Of a stretch of 64,000 nucleotides of DNA, positions 31,326 to 42,331 are shown piece after piece. Numbering within the stretch: position 1 is the first letter of the stretch; every line of letters begins with the position of its first letter. The DNA is from Gadus chalcogrammus. Lineage: Eukaryota > Chordata > Actinopteri > Gadiformes > Gadidae. Where the stretch lies: NCBI RefSeq assembly GCF_026213295.1, contig NC_079415.1:19616237-19680236 (forward strand), in the 5' to 3' direction. Under the pieces are notes generated by a model. The model was given only the letters and a program-made list of their open reading frames with translations. It made no database searches and was not told where the DNA came from. Made by a program: the position numbers and the translations under genes.

Positions 31326-31859
31326 CGGCGGCCACTGGGGCTCTGTTGGTTAGCCTGTCACTGTCCGGTGGGTAGGCACTGCGTGTTGGGGCTAGCACTT
31401 CGGGTGCGAAACTCTGAGCAGCCAGGAAAAAACGGTCTGCTTCCTCCGCCAACGCGCGTGGCTCAGTAATCCTCGTGCCCGCGAGCGCCGTCCGGACCTG
31501 CGGTGGCATGTGTTGGAGGAACAGCTCCATGAAGAGGAAGTCTCCATATGCTCAGAGGGTTTGCTGTCCCCGAGGCCTCGAATAGCCAACAAGCGTTGGG
31601 CCCGCTCCGACTGCGACAGCCCAAAAGTCTTCAAGAGGAAGGCTTTGAGGTCCCTGTGCTTGCCGTGGTCCGGGGGATTCGCTATGAAATTCGCCGCCCG
31701 GGTCGCAGTGGATCTTCCCAGCGCCGACACGACGTGGTAGTAGCGTGTGGTGTCGTCCGTGACGTCACGGATGGCGAACTGCGCCTCCGTCTGCGCGAAC
31801 CACGCCGACGGTGAAAACTCCCAGAACTCCAGCAACTTAATAAAAGCATTATTCGCCAT
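31048..31859 (-). pseudogene. Gypsy gag, frameshifted
   Basis: The ATG at 31859 opens MANNAFIKLLEFWEFSPSAW, followed by AQTEAQFAIRDVTDDTTRYY and FGLSQSERAQRLLAIRGLGD, a standard fish Gypsy gag. Near 31540 the frame shifts; the next frame reads MELFLQHMPPQVRTALAG, EPRALAEEADRF, and ends with the cysteine/histidine motif CYFHARFGAKAKRC. The remainder of that frame to 31048 is out-of-frame protease. The start lies about 50 bp inside the 5' LTR. Confidence 0.82.
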
Positions 31860-31909
31860 GTTCGTCTTGGTCTCTGAAGCTTCAGCGAGACCTACGTCGG
31901 GGTCACCAG

Positions 31910-32101
31910 TGTAGTGCCGAGAGACGGGAGGCGGAGGCGGAGTATCCAGCACAAAGTTTTAATGAACACAACACAATAAAACGTACATTCGTAAAGTCAA
32001 ACCGGACTGAACTGGACGGCCGTTCCGTCCGCTAAAAGGGTCTGTGCTAAACACGTTCCCCACCCATAGTTCCGTGGGTGAATTATGTTAACCACCACAC
32101 A
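31910..32101 (-). repeat. Gypsy 5' LTR
   Basis: Partner of 25237-25425. In the plus reading it starts TGTAGTGCCGAG and ends ACCACCACACA, and it contains the 40-bp-plus identical core around ACAAAGTTTTAATGAACAC. Confidence 0.85.
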
Positions 32102-33059
32102 ACCAACATTGCAACAGGCAAGTTTATTCAAACATCACACTAACAAGAACACAATAAGAACAGTAACTAATTGTAAATAAACAAAAAAAATAGAAATGAT
32201 TTAACAACACTGAACATACTGAACAGAGGCAGGGGAAAAGGACAGAGGAAGAAGACTTGTCCGTTGTCACAGCATCAAGGTCCAACTATAGAGATCAAGA
32301 AAGGAAGAGGCATGAGGAGGAGTACAACAGAACACTGTGCTCTCTAGGAGATCGTTTACTGATGTAAACTAAGTTTATGCAGTCTTACAATTCTGATTCA
32401 AATCCAGGTTTCTATTTCAGGAGAAAGATAGATAATCAGCCAACAGCCAGACAGCTGATAGCAGCTAGCACTAGATAGAAATGAATAGCGATGTCGTTAC
32501 AAAAAAAAAAGCTTTATCATCGGCACTAGTGAGGAGTAAAAAAAAACACTCTCTGTAAGTAACATACATATAGTAAAACATTCACGCATTTCATTTTTTT
32601 ACATTAGCTCACTAAAACTCTCTGTAACTGGTGTATTAAGCAAAAAAAAAACCTAACCCTAACCCTTACCTCCTGTTATCGTTGCGGATGCCACAAGAAA
32701 AGGGAAAGATGCGGAAGTGATTCAGAAACTGCCGTAAAGCACTACCTCTGACAGTTGGACAATGTGTGACGTCAGCGCATTTTTTTAACGCCTTTTTAGA
32801 ACAGATACGTGACCTTAAAAAATGCAATATTCAGCTGAGTTTATTATCTTAGCCCCACCTTTTGAACGCAACTTTCAAATTACTTGACAAAATATTACAT
32901 TGTGAGAAAAGTGGATTCTGAGGGTAAAACCCCTTAGGCTTCCATTCATTCTGGACTCGCCTGCGAGCGCCCCGCTTGGACAGAGATTATTACTGCAACC
33001 AGTCCAGAAAACCGGAACTAACCAGCGAGTGCCTATTCTCCTCATATTAGACATTCTCT
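32102..33059. other. Unannotated spacer
   Basis: AT-rich; several poly-A runs (32500-32660); a short CCTAACCCTAACCCTTACC stretch at 32649-32670 resembles telomere repeats but is only about two and a half units. No coding. Confidence 0.45.
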
Positions 33060-33381
33060 GGCCTTTTCTCAATTCGCGTACTTGTGCGTGCTCGTGTGCT
33101 CGTGGACTCGTGAAACGTCATCAGTCGTTGCCCGAGCACTGTTCCAATTCGAAGCACGCCTCAAGCGAGTACTGTCGTAAAACCCGGAAGTGTTCTTGAT
33201 GCGTGCTCGATCTCGCCGTTTCACCAAGCATGCATCGGAGGTGGCTCGTGTGTGCTTGCAATCGCTATAAATCCCAGGATGCATTTCGCACTCGCAGCAG
33301 TACGATGGCGGACAATATGGAGAAGACGCACAACTGTACCTTAAGTTACTCTTAACTTATGTATATATTTATATTTATATA

Positions 33382-33382
<1 letters not shown>

Positions 33383-33418
<36 letters not shown>
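33383..33418. repeat. (ATA)n microsatellite
   Basis: AAT trinucleotide tract. Confidence 0.95.
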
Positions 33419-33419
<1 letters not shown>

Positions 33420-33731
33420 TAAGATAATATATATGACCAATATCCTAAAGAAATCATGGACAGGAGACGTATTCTTGTTCCCATACTTAAGGAGAAGCGA
33501 ATAGAGAAAAAAAAGGTGAAACTGGTGGTTGACAAACTATATGTCAACAACGAGCTCTACAAGGATCCCACCAAAATCGACTGGCTGTGATACAGCTGCT
33601 GTGCGGCTATGTGCGGCTGACCAGCTCTCCAGGGGCTACTTTCACCCATCATGGCTGGGACAAGCGGCTGTACGGGACCTCGGCCACCATCCAACCTGCG
33701 ACACAGCAGCGGCCCACCTCAGCAGAGTGCT

Positions 33732-33734
<3 letters not shown>

Positions 33735-33784
<50 letters not shown>
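33735..33784. repeat. (TA)n microsatellite at the LINE 5' junction
   Basis: An uninterrupted TA tract immediately precedes the LINE homology, and is read through by the same open frame. Confidence 0.95.
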
Positions 33785-33788
<4 letters not shown>

Positions 33789-35079
33789 CAGACCCATTTC
33801 AATCTTATCTTCCCTTTCTAAAATATTTGAAAAAATTGTATACATCAGACTAATTAAGTTCCTAAACAAATGTAATATTCTTGACTCTTCTCAATATGGC
33901 TTCAGGAAAAAAAGAACTACATGTATGGCGGTTCTTGATTTAACTGAAAATATATATGATGCTATTGAAAAAGGAGATCTCTCTGTTGGCATCTTCTTGG
34001 ACTTGTCAAAGGCCTTTGACACAATTGATCATGAGATTCTGTTTCATAAACTTTATTTCTACGGTATTAGAGGTGTTGCATTAGATTGGTTATATCTTTA
34101 TGAGAGAAAACAATATGTACGTATAAATGGCAAAGAATCTAGTAAAGAAATCATAAACCATGGGGTCCCCCAGGGGTCAATTTTGGGGCCACTACTCTAT
34201 ATTATCTATATGAATGATTTTGTCAACTCATCCAATATCTTCAAGAAAGTACTTTTTGCGGATGATACAAACTTATCACACAAAGATCCGCTTGTGCTGC
34301 AATTAATTGCCAATAAAGAAATTGAGAAAGTGAATTTATGGCTTAAATGCAACAAACTTTCTCTGAATACAAAAAAAACGAATTATATTGTATTCCGATC
34401 TAATAAAAATAGACAACACATAGAGAACATGTGCCTTAACATTGACGGACATGAAATAAAAAGAGTAAAAAATACAAAATTCCTGGGGGTCCACATTGAT
34501 GAATACTTAAATTTTAAATATCATATTGAGCAACTCACCAAGAAATTATCCATGTATTCTGGTCTATTTTTTAAATTAAGAAATTACCTTCCACTTTCAG
34601 CACTCCTCACCCTGTACAGATCTTTATTCAAACCTCATTTATTCTACTGTAATATCATTTGGTGTAACACCTTTCCGAGCTATCTTCATAAATTACAATC
34701 ACTTCAAAATAAAGTCATTCGCACCATCTTCTGGGCACATTTCAGAGAACACACTGGTCCTCTCTTTGAAGGCCCAGGCATACTTAAGCTTGCCGACCTG
34801 AATGTTTTCCTCAACTTATGTATTGTGTATCAGTTTGTAAACCAGTCCAATGCCTGTCTGTGTAAACTTGTTCCTATCTGCAATCCCCTGCATAGACACA
34901 ATACTAGAAATAAACTCCTGATCACAGGGAAAAAACGAAAATTCAAAATCACAAGTTTTAGTGTCGGTTGCCGGGGATTCCAGTTATGGAATAAGCTGGA
35001 AAAATATGTAAAGATGTCTAAATCGTTCAAGCTCTTTAAGACAAAGCTTAAAAAACAATTCCTGTCTAAATATGTCTAA
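33785..35079 (+). pseudogene. LINE reverse transcriptase, open but lacking endonuclease
   Basis: About 430 codons without a stop. RT motifs in order: NYRPISILSSLSKIFEKIVY, SQYGFRKKRTT, GIFLDLSKAFDTIDH, INHGVPQGSILGPLLYIIYM, LFADDTNLSH (catalytic FADD), LSLNTKKTNYIVF, TKFLGVHIDE, then a thumb and C-terminal domain to LKKQFLSKYV and TAA at 35077-35079. The endonuclease and the RT fingers' first part are absent. The frame extends upstream to 33529 only through unrelated and TA-repeat sequence. Its freedom from stops implies a young insertion. Not an autonomous gene. Confidence 0.88.
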
Positions 35080-35460
35080 AGATCACGTATCACACCTTTT
35101 TAATATATCTAAATAACTATCATATGCCCATTTGATCTGTTTGCTGTCGATCGCAATTTCTAGTACTTTCCCTACTGTGGTTTGGGGGGTGGGGGGTGGG
35201 AGGGAGGTGACGTGGCACTATCCATTTGGATACTGCGGCGATACCTTGGGTTTGTATACTGTATTTTTTATTTATGTATTTTTTGTCCATGTTTCCCGTC
35301 TACTCTATGTCTTGTCCTGTCTCAGGTTTCCCCGCCGACAAGCAGCTCCTTGCAGCTTTTTTGGGTTTTCTCCTGTTTCATATCTTAATTTCAAATGAAA
35401 TGTCAAATTGTACAAGTAGATTGTAAGATATGAATAAAAACACATCGTATCGTATCGTAA
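33785..35460 (+). mobile_element. 5'-truncated LINE (CR1/L2-like) with intact RT frame
   Basis: It starts within the RT domain and ends with repeated ATCGT units (about 35440-35460), the short tandem tail typical of CR1/L2-group LINEs. 5' truncation beginning at a TA tract suggests target-primed integration into a microsatellite. Confidence 0.8.
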
Positions 35461-35726
35461 TATAAGATAATATATAAATATATATAAAGTCGTGTGTGTA
35501 TAGCTTATACACATGACAGGACACGCATATCTTTTCAATTTTTATTCATTCAGAATATTTACATAGGCCTACTATTTGAAAATGAAAGAAGCTGGGATTC
35601 TGTTTTATATCATTTGTTTATATTGTTCAGTAGTAGGCATATATGCCTAAAGGAGGCCGTAGCACAGTTAACGGACGAGCAGAGGTGGTGACGTCATCGA
35701 GTCTGCTGCTGTTCCAATCGCAGGTA

Positions 35727-35928
35727 CGTACTCGCAAGTATGTGCTTGAAGTACAGACTTGCCAAGTACGTGCTTGCAAGTCATCGAGTCCGTAGTACGC
35801 GTGCTAGGAATTGAGAAACAGCCTCTGGTATAGGCCGTTTCTCAATTCCTAGCACGCGTACTATGGACTCGATGACTTGCAAGCACGTACTTGGCAAGTC
35901 TGTACTTCAAGCACAGACTTGCGAGCAC
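35727..35928. repeat. Large near-perfect palindrome, arms about 97 bp, 9-bp loop
   Basis: Arm 35727-35823 and its inverted copy 35833-35928 differ at only a handful of positions. Key blocks are CTAGCACGCGTACT, GACTCGATGACTTGCAAGC and GTACTTGGCAAGTCTGTACT. It arises from the abutting right ends of elements A and B. Confidence 0.9.
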
Positions 35929-35971
35929 GCGAGTACGCACTTGCTTCGCACTTGCTTTGGGAAACAGCCAG

Positions 35972-37191
35972 GGGCTGTTTCCCAAAGTGAAGGCTGCAGC
36001 CTTGCTAGGACGCGTCCTTGCTAGTCGCGTCCTATGGAGATGAGACTAGAGTGCTAGCTCGAGTGCTTCCTAGCGTTTGTAACGTCTGACTTTGGGAACG
36101 ACTTGGTAGTGTGGAAGCGCTTCCGCTTCCGCTTTTTAATACTGCGTGTCCGCTTGTAAACACATGTGCGCTTATGAATAAATATCGATCAGCAATCAAG
36201 CTGATCGATATTTATTTGACTTTTGTCTGTTATGAATGCGGTCATGTCTCCTTCGCATGGAGCCTCTTTGGGGAAGTCACAAAAGCTTTGTTGTGGTTGA
36301 TCGAATTGTCTTTATTAAAAGGAAAATCCATTCAATTTTTATAAAACTAAGTGAAATTGTCTGAGAACTTAATTCATGCATCACATTTACAGTACGGTTG
36401 ATTACTATTATGCAGGGGGAAAAAGACAAAGAAAGAGATGATAAACGTGTATTTATTTGGATATATGATCTGATTCATATATGCCTACAATCTACCAGTG
36501 CTTTGAACACATAAGTATATCATATAAAAATACAATTATATACGTTCATTAAAAATTACAAACATTGCAGATGATCGGTTGTGCATTAATTTTACAACAT
36601 TGGATAGTGGCACTATCCCTTCCACCGGCAAACAAATGTTTGTGCGCCACCCTAAGGCGCACAAAAGCCTCCGTTTGCTGGGCTGACCCTAAAAAAAATG
36701 TAAAACATAAATAGGTATACATAAATAATGTAATCTTGTGAGCGAGTAAATTGACATTGGTGACAGTGGTGTTTAACATCAGCTACGTCCATGCAAAATA
36801 TAGCAACGTATCATTAAGTTGCAAAAACGTTTGAAAAGTGGCACAGGCCTTTAGGCTTGATTATTTGCATTAACATGATGAATCTATAAAAAGCAATACG
36901 GCACAAAATATTTCTGAAAACTAATATAACTTCACTTCGTTTGAACGTGTACTTCTCTGCCATTTTCAAGAACCCGCCCAGTGAACGCAGAGGATTGTGG
37001 GTAGTTTTGGCTTGTCTAGGATGCAACGATGCATCCTTGAAAAATCTCGGAATTCTCAAAAACGAAGGACCCGAAAAGGGGGCGTATTTCGAGTGTCCTC
37101 AACATTGGAACAGTGCTTGTCGGCGTTCGATGACGGAGCGTCCTTAAAAGGGCGGCCGTTGAGCATGCTTCCTTGACATTGGGAAACAGCC
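35972..37191. mobile_element. Element C: GGCTGTTTCCCAA-terminal transposon, nested in B
   Basis: Left GGCTGTTTCCCAAAGTGAAGG (35972) and right TTGGGAAACAGCC (ending 37191). About 1.22 kb with no transposase recognised. Its left 690 bp recurs as a direct copy at 37379-38062. The junction at 35955-35985 forms a short palindrome because element B sequence there also ends TTTGGGAAACAGCC. Confidence 0.65.
36180..36213. repeat. Perfect 13-bp hairpin absent from the paralogous copy
   Basis: Arms 36180-36192 and 36201-36213 (AAATATCGATCAG and complement) with an 8-bp loop. In the sister copy (near 37586) the right arm and loop are identical but the left arm is replaced by AAACATGGCAG-type sequence. 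Confidence 0.9.
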
Positions 37192-37378
37192 ACGAGCCAC
37201 CTCCGATGCATGCTCGGTGAAACGGTGAGATCGAGCACGCATCAAGAACACTTCCGGGTTTTACGACAGTACTCGCTTGATGCGTGCTTCGAATTGGAAC
37301 AGTGCTCGGGCAACGACTGATGACGTTTCACGAGTCCACGAGCACACGAGCACGCACAAGTACGCGAATTGAGAAACG

Positions 37379-38062
37379 GGCTGTTTCCCAAAGTGAAGGC
37401 TGCAGCCTTGCTAGGACCCGTCCTTGCTAGTCGCGTCCTATGGAGATGAGACTAGAGTGCTAGCTCGAGTGCTTCCTAGCGTTTGTAACGTCTGACTTTG
37501 GGAACGACTTGGTAGTGTGGAAGCGCTTCCGCTTCCGCTTTTTAATACTGCGTGTCCGCTTGTAAACACATGTGCGCTTATGAATAAAACATGGCAGCAA
37601 TCAAGCTGATCGATATTTATTTGACTTTTGTCTGTTATGAATGCGGTCATGTCTCCTTCGCATGGAGCCTCTTTGGGGAAGTCACAAAAGCTTTGTTGTG
37701 GTTGATCGAATTGTCTTTATTAAAAGGAAAATCCATTCAATTTTTATAAAACTAAGTGAAATTGTCTGAGAACTTAATTCATGCATCACATTTACAGTAC
37801 GGTTGATTACTATTATGCAGGGGGAAAAAGACAAAGAAAGAGATGATAAACGTGTATTTATTTGGATATATGATCTGATTCATTCATTCATATATGCCTA
37901 CAATCTACCAGTGCTTTGAACACATAAGTATATCATATAAAATACAATTATATACGTTCATTAAAAATTACAAACATTGCAAATGATCGGTTGTGCATTA
38001 ATTTTACAACATTGGATAGTGGCACTATCCCTTCCACCGGCAAACAAATGTTTGTGCGCCAC
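37379..38062. mobile_element. Element C', truncated direct copy of C
   Basis: About 690 bp nearly identical to 35972-36655 (a few substitutions, one ATTC duplication near 37882, and the hairpin difference). It ends abruptly at about 38062 where Gypsy pol sequence begins, a deletion or rearrangement junction. Confidence 0.8.
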
Positions 38063-38100
38063 CCATCTCGTCCGGCGGGAAACAGCGGCGGAGCGGCCCA

Positions 38101-41100
38101 GTGAGGGGAACGCCGCTCCGGATTCCTGCCCCTCTCCACGGTCGGTGCGCTCTGGTTGGCGGCCCGGGCCGCGCCAGGGGCCTTTACCTCCGTTGCAGGA
38201 TCGACGGCCGACCCTGCACGGCCCTGGTGGACACTGGGTCGACCATCTCCCTGGTGCGTCCGGGCGTTTTTCCGGGCACCACCGGCGCACTCTCGGGGGG
38301 GTGGACGGCGACCAGCGTCCGCCTGACGACCGTTACGGGACAGGAGACCGGAATGAGGGGAAGGAAGCGGCTGGCCGTCAGGGTGGGAGACCGGGAGGTG
38401 ATGCATGAGTTTTGGCTCGCCGACATCCGGGACTCGTGCATCATCGGCCTGGATCTGCTGAACCGTTGGGGTGCCAGGATGGACTTGGCTGGAGCAACCA
38501 TCACCGTCGGCACGGAGACGGTGACGCTCCAGTCCGGACGGGGGGAGCACGGGGGCTCTGGCGGCCAGCGGAGTAGTCGCCGGGTTATGCCCCAGGAGCC
38601 TCTGCCTCTGCCCGGTCCCTGCATTCCCCGCGGCCCTGTATCTGCCGCCTTTCCTTCCCCTGAGACTGCCGAGGCCGTCAATGCGCTTTGGCTGCGCAGT
38701 GGAGCCGGCCTCGACGTACAGCAGAGTCTGCAGCTGAGGCTGTTACTCGAGGAGTACGGGGACATTTTTGCGGCTCGGGATGAGGACTGCAGGCGGACAG
38801 GGCTGGTGCAGCATGCCATCGACACCGGCTCTGCTCGGCCCATCCGCCTGCGGCCCCACCGATTAGCACTAGCCAAGCGCCAGGCGGCGGAGGACAAGGT
38901 CCGTGAGATGGCTGCTGGGGGAGTGATCGAGCCCTCGTCCAGTCCATGGGCGGCCCCGGCCGTCCTGGTGAAGAAGAAGGACGGTAGCTGGAGGTTCTGC
39001 GTGGACTACCGGCGCCTCAACGAGGTCACCCGGAAGGACTCGTATCCGCTTCCACGGATCGACGACGCCCTGGACTACATTGGGGGGTCTAGCTGGTTCA
39101 GCTCCCTGGACCTCCGCAGCGGCTACTGGCAGGTGGAGTTGGCACCCGAGGCCAGACCCAAGACTGACCCAAGACCGTTCACCATTGGACAGGGACTGTG
39201 GCAGTTCCGTGTCATGCCGTTCGGACTATGCAACGCGCCGGCGACGTTCGAGCGGATGATGGAGAGGGTGCTGGCGAGCATCCCCCGGAGTCGTTGTGTC
39301 GTGTACCTGGACGATTTGTTGGTGCACGCCCGCGACTTTGGGGGAGCGCTGGCGAACCTGCGGGAGGTTCTCGGGGCCATCCGCCGGGCCGGGTTGCGGC
39401 TGAACCCTGCCAAGTGTTCCCTGCTGGCCAGGGAAACGCTGTAATTGGGGCACGTGGTGAACGAGCATGGCGTAGCCACTAACCCGGCCAAGGCAGCTGC
39501 AGTCCGGGACTGGCCGACCCCCACCAACGCCGGTGAACTGCAGAGTTTTCTGGGCCTGGCGGGGTACTACCGCCGGTTCGTCCAAGACTTTGCCACGATC
39601 GCTAGCCCCCTCCACCGCTTAACCGAGGGAGGCCGGCCGTACGTCTGGGACGATGCCTGCGCCACGGCCTTCGCCCGACTCCAAGCGGTGCTCACCGAGG
39701 CCCCGGTCCTGGCGTACCCCGACGCTGGTCGCCCTTTCGTCCTCGACACCGATGCCAGTAACGTGGGGGTCGGTGCGGTCCTCTCCCAGGGGGTGGGGGA
39801 GGAGGAACGTCCTATCGCCTACTTCAGCCGCACTCTCAGTCGGGCGGAGCGCAATTACTGCGTGACTCGACGGGAGCTGTTGGCTGTGGTCCTGGCTGTG
39901 CGGCATTTCAGGCCGTACCTACATGGGAAGCGTTTCCTGGTCCGCACCGACCATGCGTCCCTCACGTGGCTCCTCAGTTTTAAGAACCCTGAGGGCCAGG
40001 TGGCTCGATGGCTGGAGATTCTGCAGGAATACGACTTCGAGATCCAGCATCGGGCGGGGCGTATCCACAACAACGCAGACGCACTCTCCCGGCGGCCCTG
40101 TGCGGTCCTGGAGTGTCGCTACTGCCTGCGACAGGAGGAGCGGGTCCACGAGTCTCCGATGGTGGCGGCTCTCCAGACCACCGAGGCTGACCAGACCATC
40201 GGTGAGGCGGAGGGCTGGCTCCTGCTGACGGCGAGTCAGTTGGAGCAGCAGCAGCGGGCCGACGAGACCCTGGCGTTGGTGAGGGACTGGCTGGAGGCGG
40301 GGCAGCGCCCCAGCTGGCCGGAGGTGTCGGCACGAGGGCCTGAGGTGAAGGCCTACCACTCCCAGTGGGGATGCTTCCGGCTCCACAACGGGGTGGTCCA
40401 CCGCAGCTGGCAGGACCCTAGGGGTAAGAAAAACATTCTGCAGCTGTTGGTGCCCCGTGCGCTTCGTCCCCAGGTGCTGCAGCTGGTCCACGGCTCGGTG
40501 GGAGCGGGGCACTACGGGAACGCCAAGACCCTGCATCGCCTGCGGGGGCGGTTCTACTGGCCGGGCTGTCGACGGGACGTTGAGCTGCACGTCCACTGCT
40601 GCGATACCTGTACGGCGCAGAAAGGGCCTGCCCAGCGTTCCCACGCCCCGCTCCAGCAGTACCTGGTGGGAGCACCGATGGAACGGGTGGGGGTCGACGT
40701 CCTGGGGCCGTTTCCAGTCACCGATTCCGGCAACCGCTACGTCCTCGTGGCCATGGACTACTTCACCAAATGGCCCGAGGCGTATGCGGTGCCGGATCAA
40801 AGCGCTGCCACCACCGCGGAGAGGCTGGTGGAGGAGATGTTCGCCCGTTTCGGGGTCCCTGCTGAGCTCCACAGCGACCAGGGGCGGAACTTTGAGGCCC
40901 AGGTCTTCGGGGAGGTCTGCCGGCGGCTGGAGGTGCACAAGACCAGGACGACGCCACTCCATCCCCAGAGTGACGGGTTGGTGGAGCGGTTTAACCGCAC
41001 CCTGGCCACCCAACTCGCCATCCTCACCAGCCAGCACCAGCGGGACTGGGACCGCCACCTGCCCTTGGTCCTGTGGTCCTATCGGACGGCAGTGCAGGAG

Positions 41101-41712
41101 TCCAGCCACTGCACGCCGGCTGCCCTCATGTTCGGGCGGGAGCTCCGGACACTGGTGGACTTGGTGTTCGGGTCTCCGCCCGAGCCTGAGATCGCTGGGG
41201 GTGCGGCTATGGACTATTTCCGCAGGCTGAGGGATCGCCTGCTGGTGGTCCACGACTACACCCGCCAGGCTCAGGCTGCCTCAGGGGTGAGGCAGAAGAG
41301 GGGCTATGACACTCGCTGCCGGGGACGAGCCTTCACACCCGGGGACAGGGTGTGGGTGTACTGTCCCGTCAGAAAGAGGGGGGTCTGCCCTAAGCTGCGG
41401 AGCCACTGGCAGGGACCGGGGGAAATCCTCGACAGGGTGTCCGAGGTGGTGTACCGGCTGCGGATGCCGGGCGCCCGGGGGCGTGTGGTAGTGTTGCACC
41501 AGGACAGACTCTCGCCGTACCGCCCCCTCGCCCCGGTTGTTGCTGATGAGGGAGACGGAACCCCTCGTGGTTCGCCTGCGGGCTCCCCGGATGGGGCCGT
41601 TGGTCCTGCGGCTGTCGCCCCTAGAGGGGCTCAGCGGCCGAACCGGCGGCGCCGGCCCCCTGAACACTTTAAGGACTATGTGTCGGGTGATGGGGTCGTC
41701 GGGGACGACTGA
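38101..41712 (+). pseudogene. Gypsy pol polyprotein, one in-frame TAA
   Basis: One frame of about 1200 codons. Protease ALVDTGSTISLV (D-T-G at residues 44-46); RT SPWAAPAVLVKKKDGSWRF, SLDLRSGYWQVEL, MPFGLCNAPATFERMM, YLDD at residues 402-405 (39304-39315). TAA follows at 39442-39444 (...ARETL*LGHVVNEHG). In the same frame come RNase H (FVLDTDASNVGVGAVLSQ, TRRELLAVV, RTDHASLTW), an integrase HHCC module (HGSVGAGHYGNAKTL...CCDTC), catalytic VGVDVLGPF, HSDQGRNFE and GLVERFNRTL, and a GPY/F-like C-terminus. An extra DPRP lies before FTIGQGLWQF compared with the copy at 49670. Apart from the stop, every catalytic residue I can identify is present. Confidence 0.93.
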
Positions 41713-41730
41713 CCCCTCAGATGGGAGCTG

Positions 41731-42150
41731 TGTAGCGGCCAGCGTTCGCAACGGGTTCATTCACTTCCGGGTTCGTGCCGGGGATTCTGGGGGATTCCCG
41801 GCGCGCATGTTGTTGTGTTATTGTTGCTGTTATTGTTGTTGTTCTGGGTCCGTTACTAGTTGTTGGGGTTATTAATGATCAGTGGGGTTAATGGGTTGGG
41901 ATTGTTAATGGGTTGGGATTGTCAATTGTTGTGTGTTGTTCTGTTGTTGTTGCCACCGCCACCGAGAATGACTTGTGTGTTAATTAGGTGTGCTGTTCTA
42001 TGTACGTGTGAATGAGGCAATAAAAGAGGGTGTTCTGTAGTTGAGCAGTGTATGAGGCACAGACCCCTAGTTGACCAAGAACCTGACTCCCTGCACAGAC
42101 CCCTAGTTGACCAAGAACCTGACTCCCTGTTCTTCCTGTTCGGCGCTACA
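41731..42150 (+). repeat. Gypsy 3' LTR
   Basis: It begins TGTAGCGGCC and ends GGCGCTACA, giving short inverted termini. A possible polyA signal AATAAA lies near 42019. It contains a perfect 2 x 36-bp tandem duplication (42058-42093 and 42094-42129). Confidence 0.9.
42058..42129. repeat. Perfect 36-bp tandem duplication in the LTR
   Basis: Unit starts CACAGACCCCTAGTTGACC and is exactly repeated once. Confidence 0.97.
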
Positions 42151-42331
42151 ATAATCTCATTAACATTTCAGTGTTGGTATTTAATTTTTTCATTTGCTTG
42201 TTTAGCTACCTATGTATAGTAAGTAAGTAAGTAAAATGTATTTATAAGGCACATTTAAAAACAGTTTTCACTGGCCAAAGTGCCGTACATGGTGCAAAGA
42301 GGCATATAAAGGAACACATACCACATACATA

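Larger units (their letters stand above)
25237..32101 (-). mobile_element. Ty3/Gypsy LTR retrotransposon with both LTRs, split by a hAT
   Basis: Two similar LTRs (25237-25425 and 31910-32101) bound gag, protease and pol on the minus strand. Next to the 5' LTR is a primer-binding-like TGGTGACCCCGACGT (complement of 31895-31909); next to the 3' LTR is a purine tract (complement of about 25426-25438, TCTGGGGGGGGCT). The 2.6-kb hAT at 28111-30716 separates protease from RT. There are frameshifts in gag and integrase and an altered RT active site. Net length without the hAT is about 4.25 kb. Confidence 0.9.
33060..35823. mobile_element. Element A: GGCCTTTTCTCAATTC...GAATTGAGAAACAGCC termini
   Basis: The left end (33060-about 33245) recurs inverted at 37191-37380; the right end (about 35727-35823) recurs inverted at 35833-35928. 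Elements A and B are therefore inverted copies of one asymmetrical DNA transposon, standing head to head across a 9-bp gap. Element A contains a LINE insertion. No transposase was recognised. Confidence 0.65.
35833..37380. mobile_element. Element B: inverted copy of the element A ends
   Basis: It starts GGCCGTTTCTCAATTCC (35833) and ends GCGAATTGAGAAACGG (37380). Without the nested element at 35972-37191 it would be only about 330 bp, i.e. a MITE. Confidence 0.65.
38063..42150 (+). mobile_element. Ty3/Gypsy retrotransposon, 5' end missing
   Basis: Protease, RT, RNase H and integrase followed by a 3' LTR. The 5' LTR, leader and gag are absent: retroelement homology begins at the 38062 junction with element C'. 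It belongs to the same broad lineage as the element at 47567-51880 (shared wording across pol) but is far better preserved. Confidence 0.9.

Noticed and set aside
32649..32670. Telomere-like CCTAACCCTAACCC
   Set aside because: Only about two and a half units; common by chance in AT-rich spacer and not a credible interstitial telomere.
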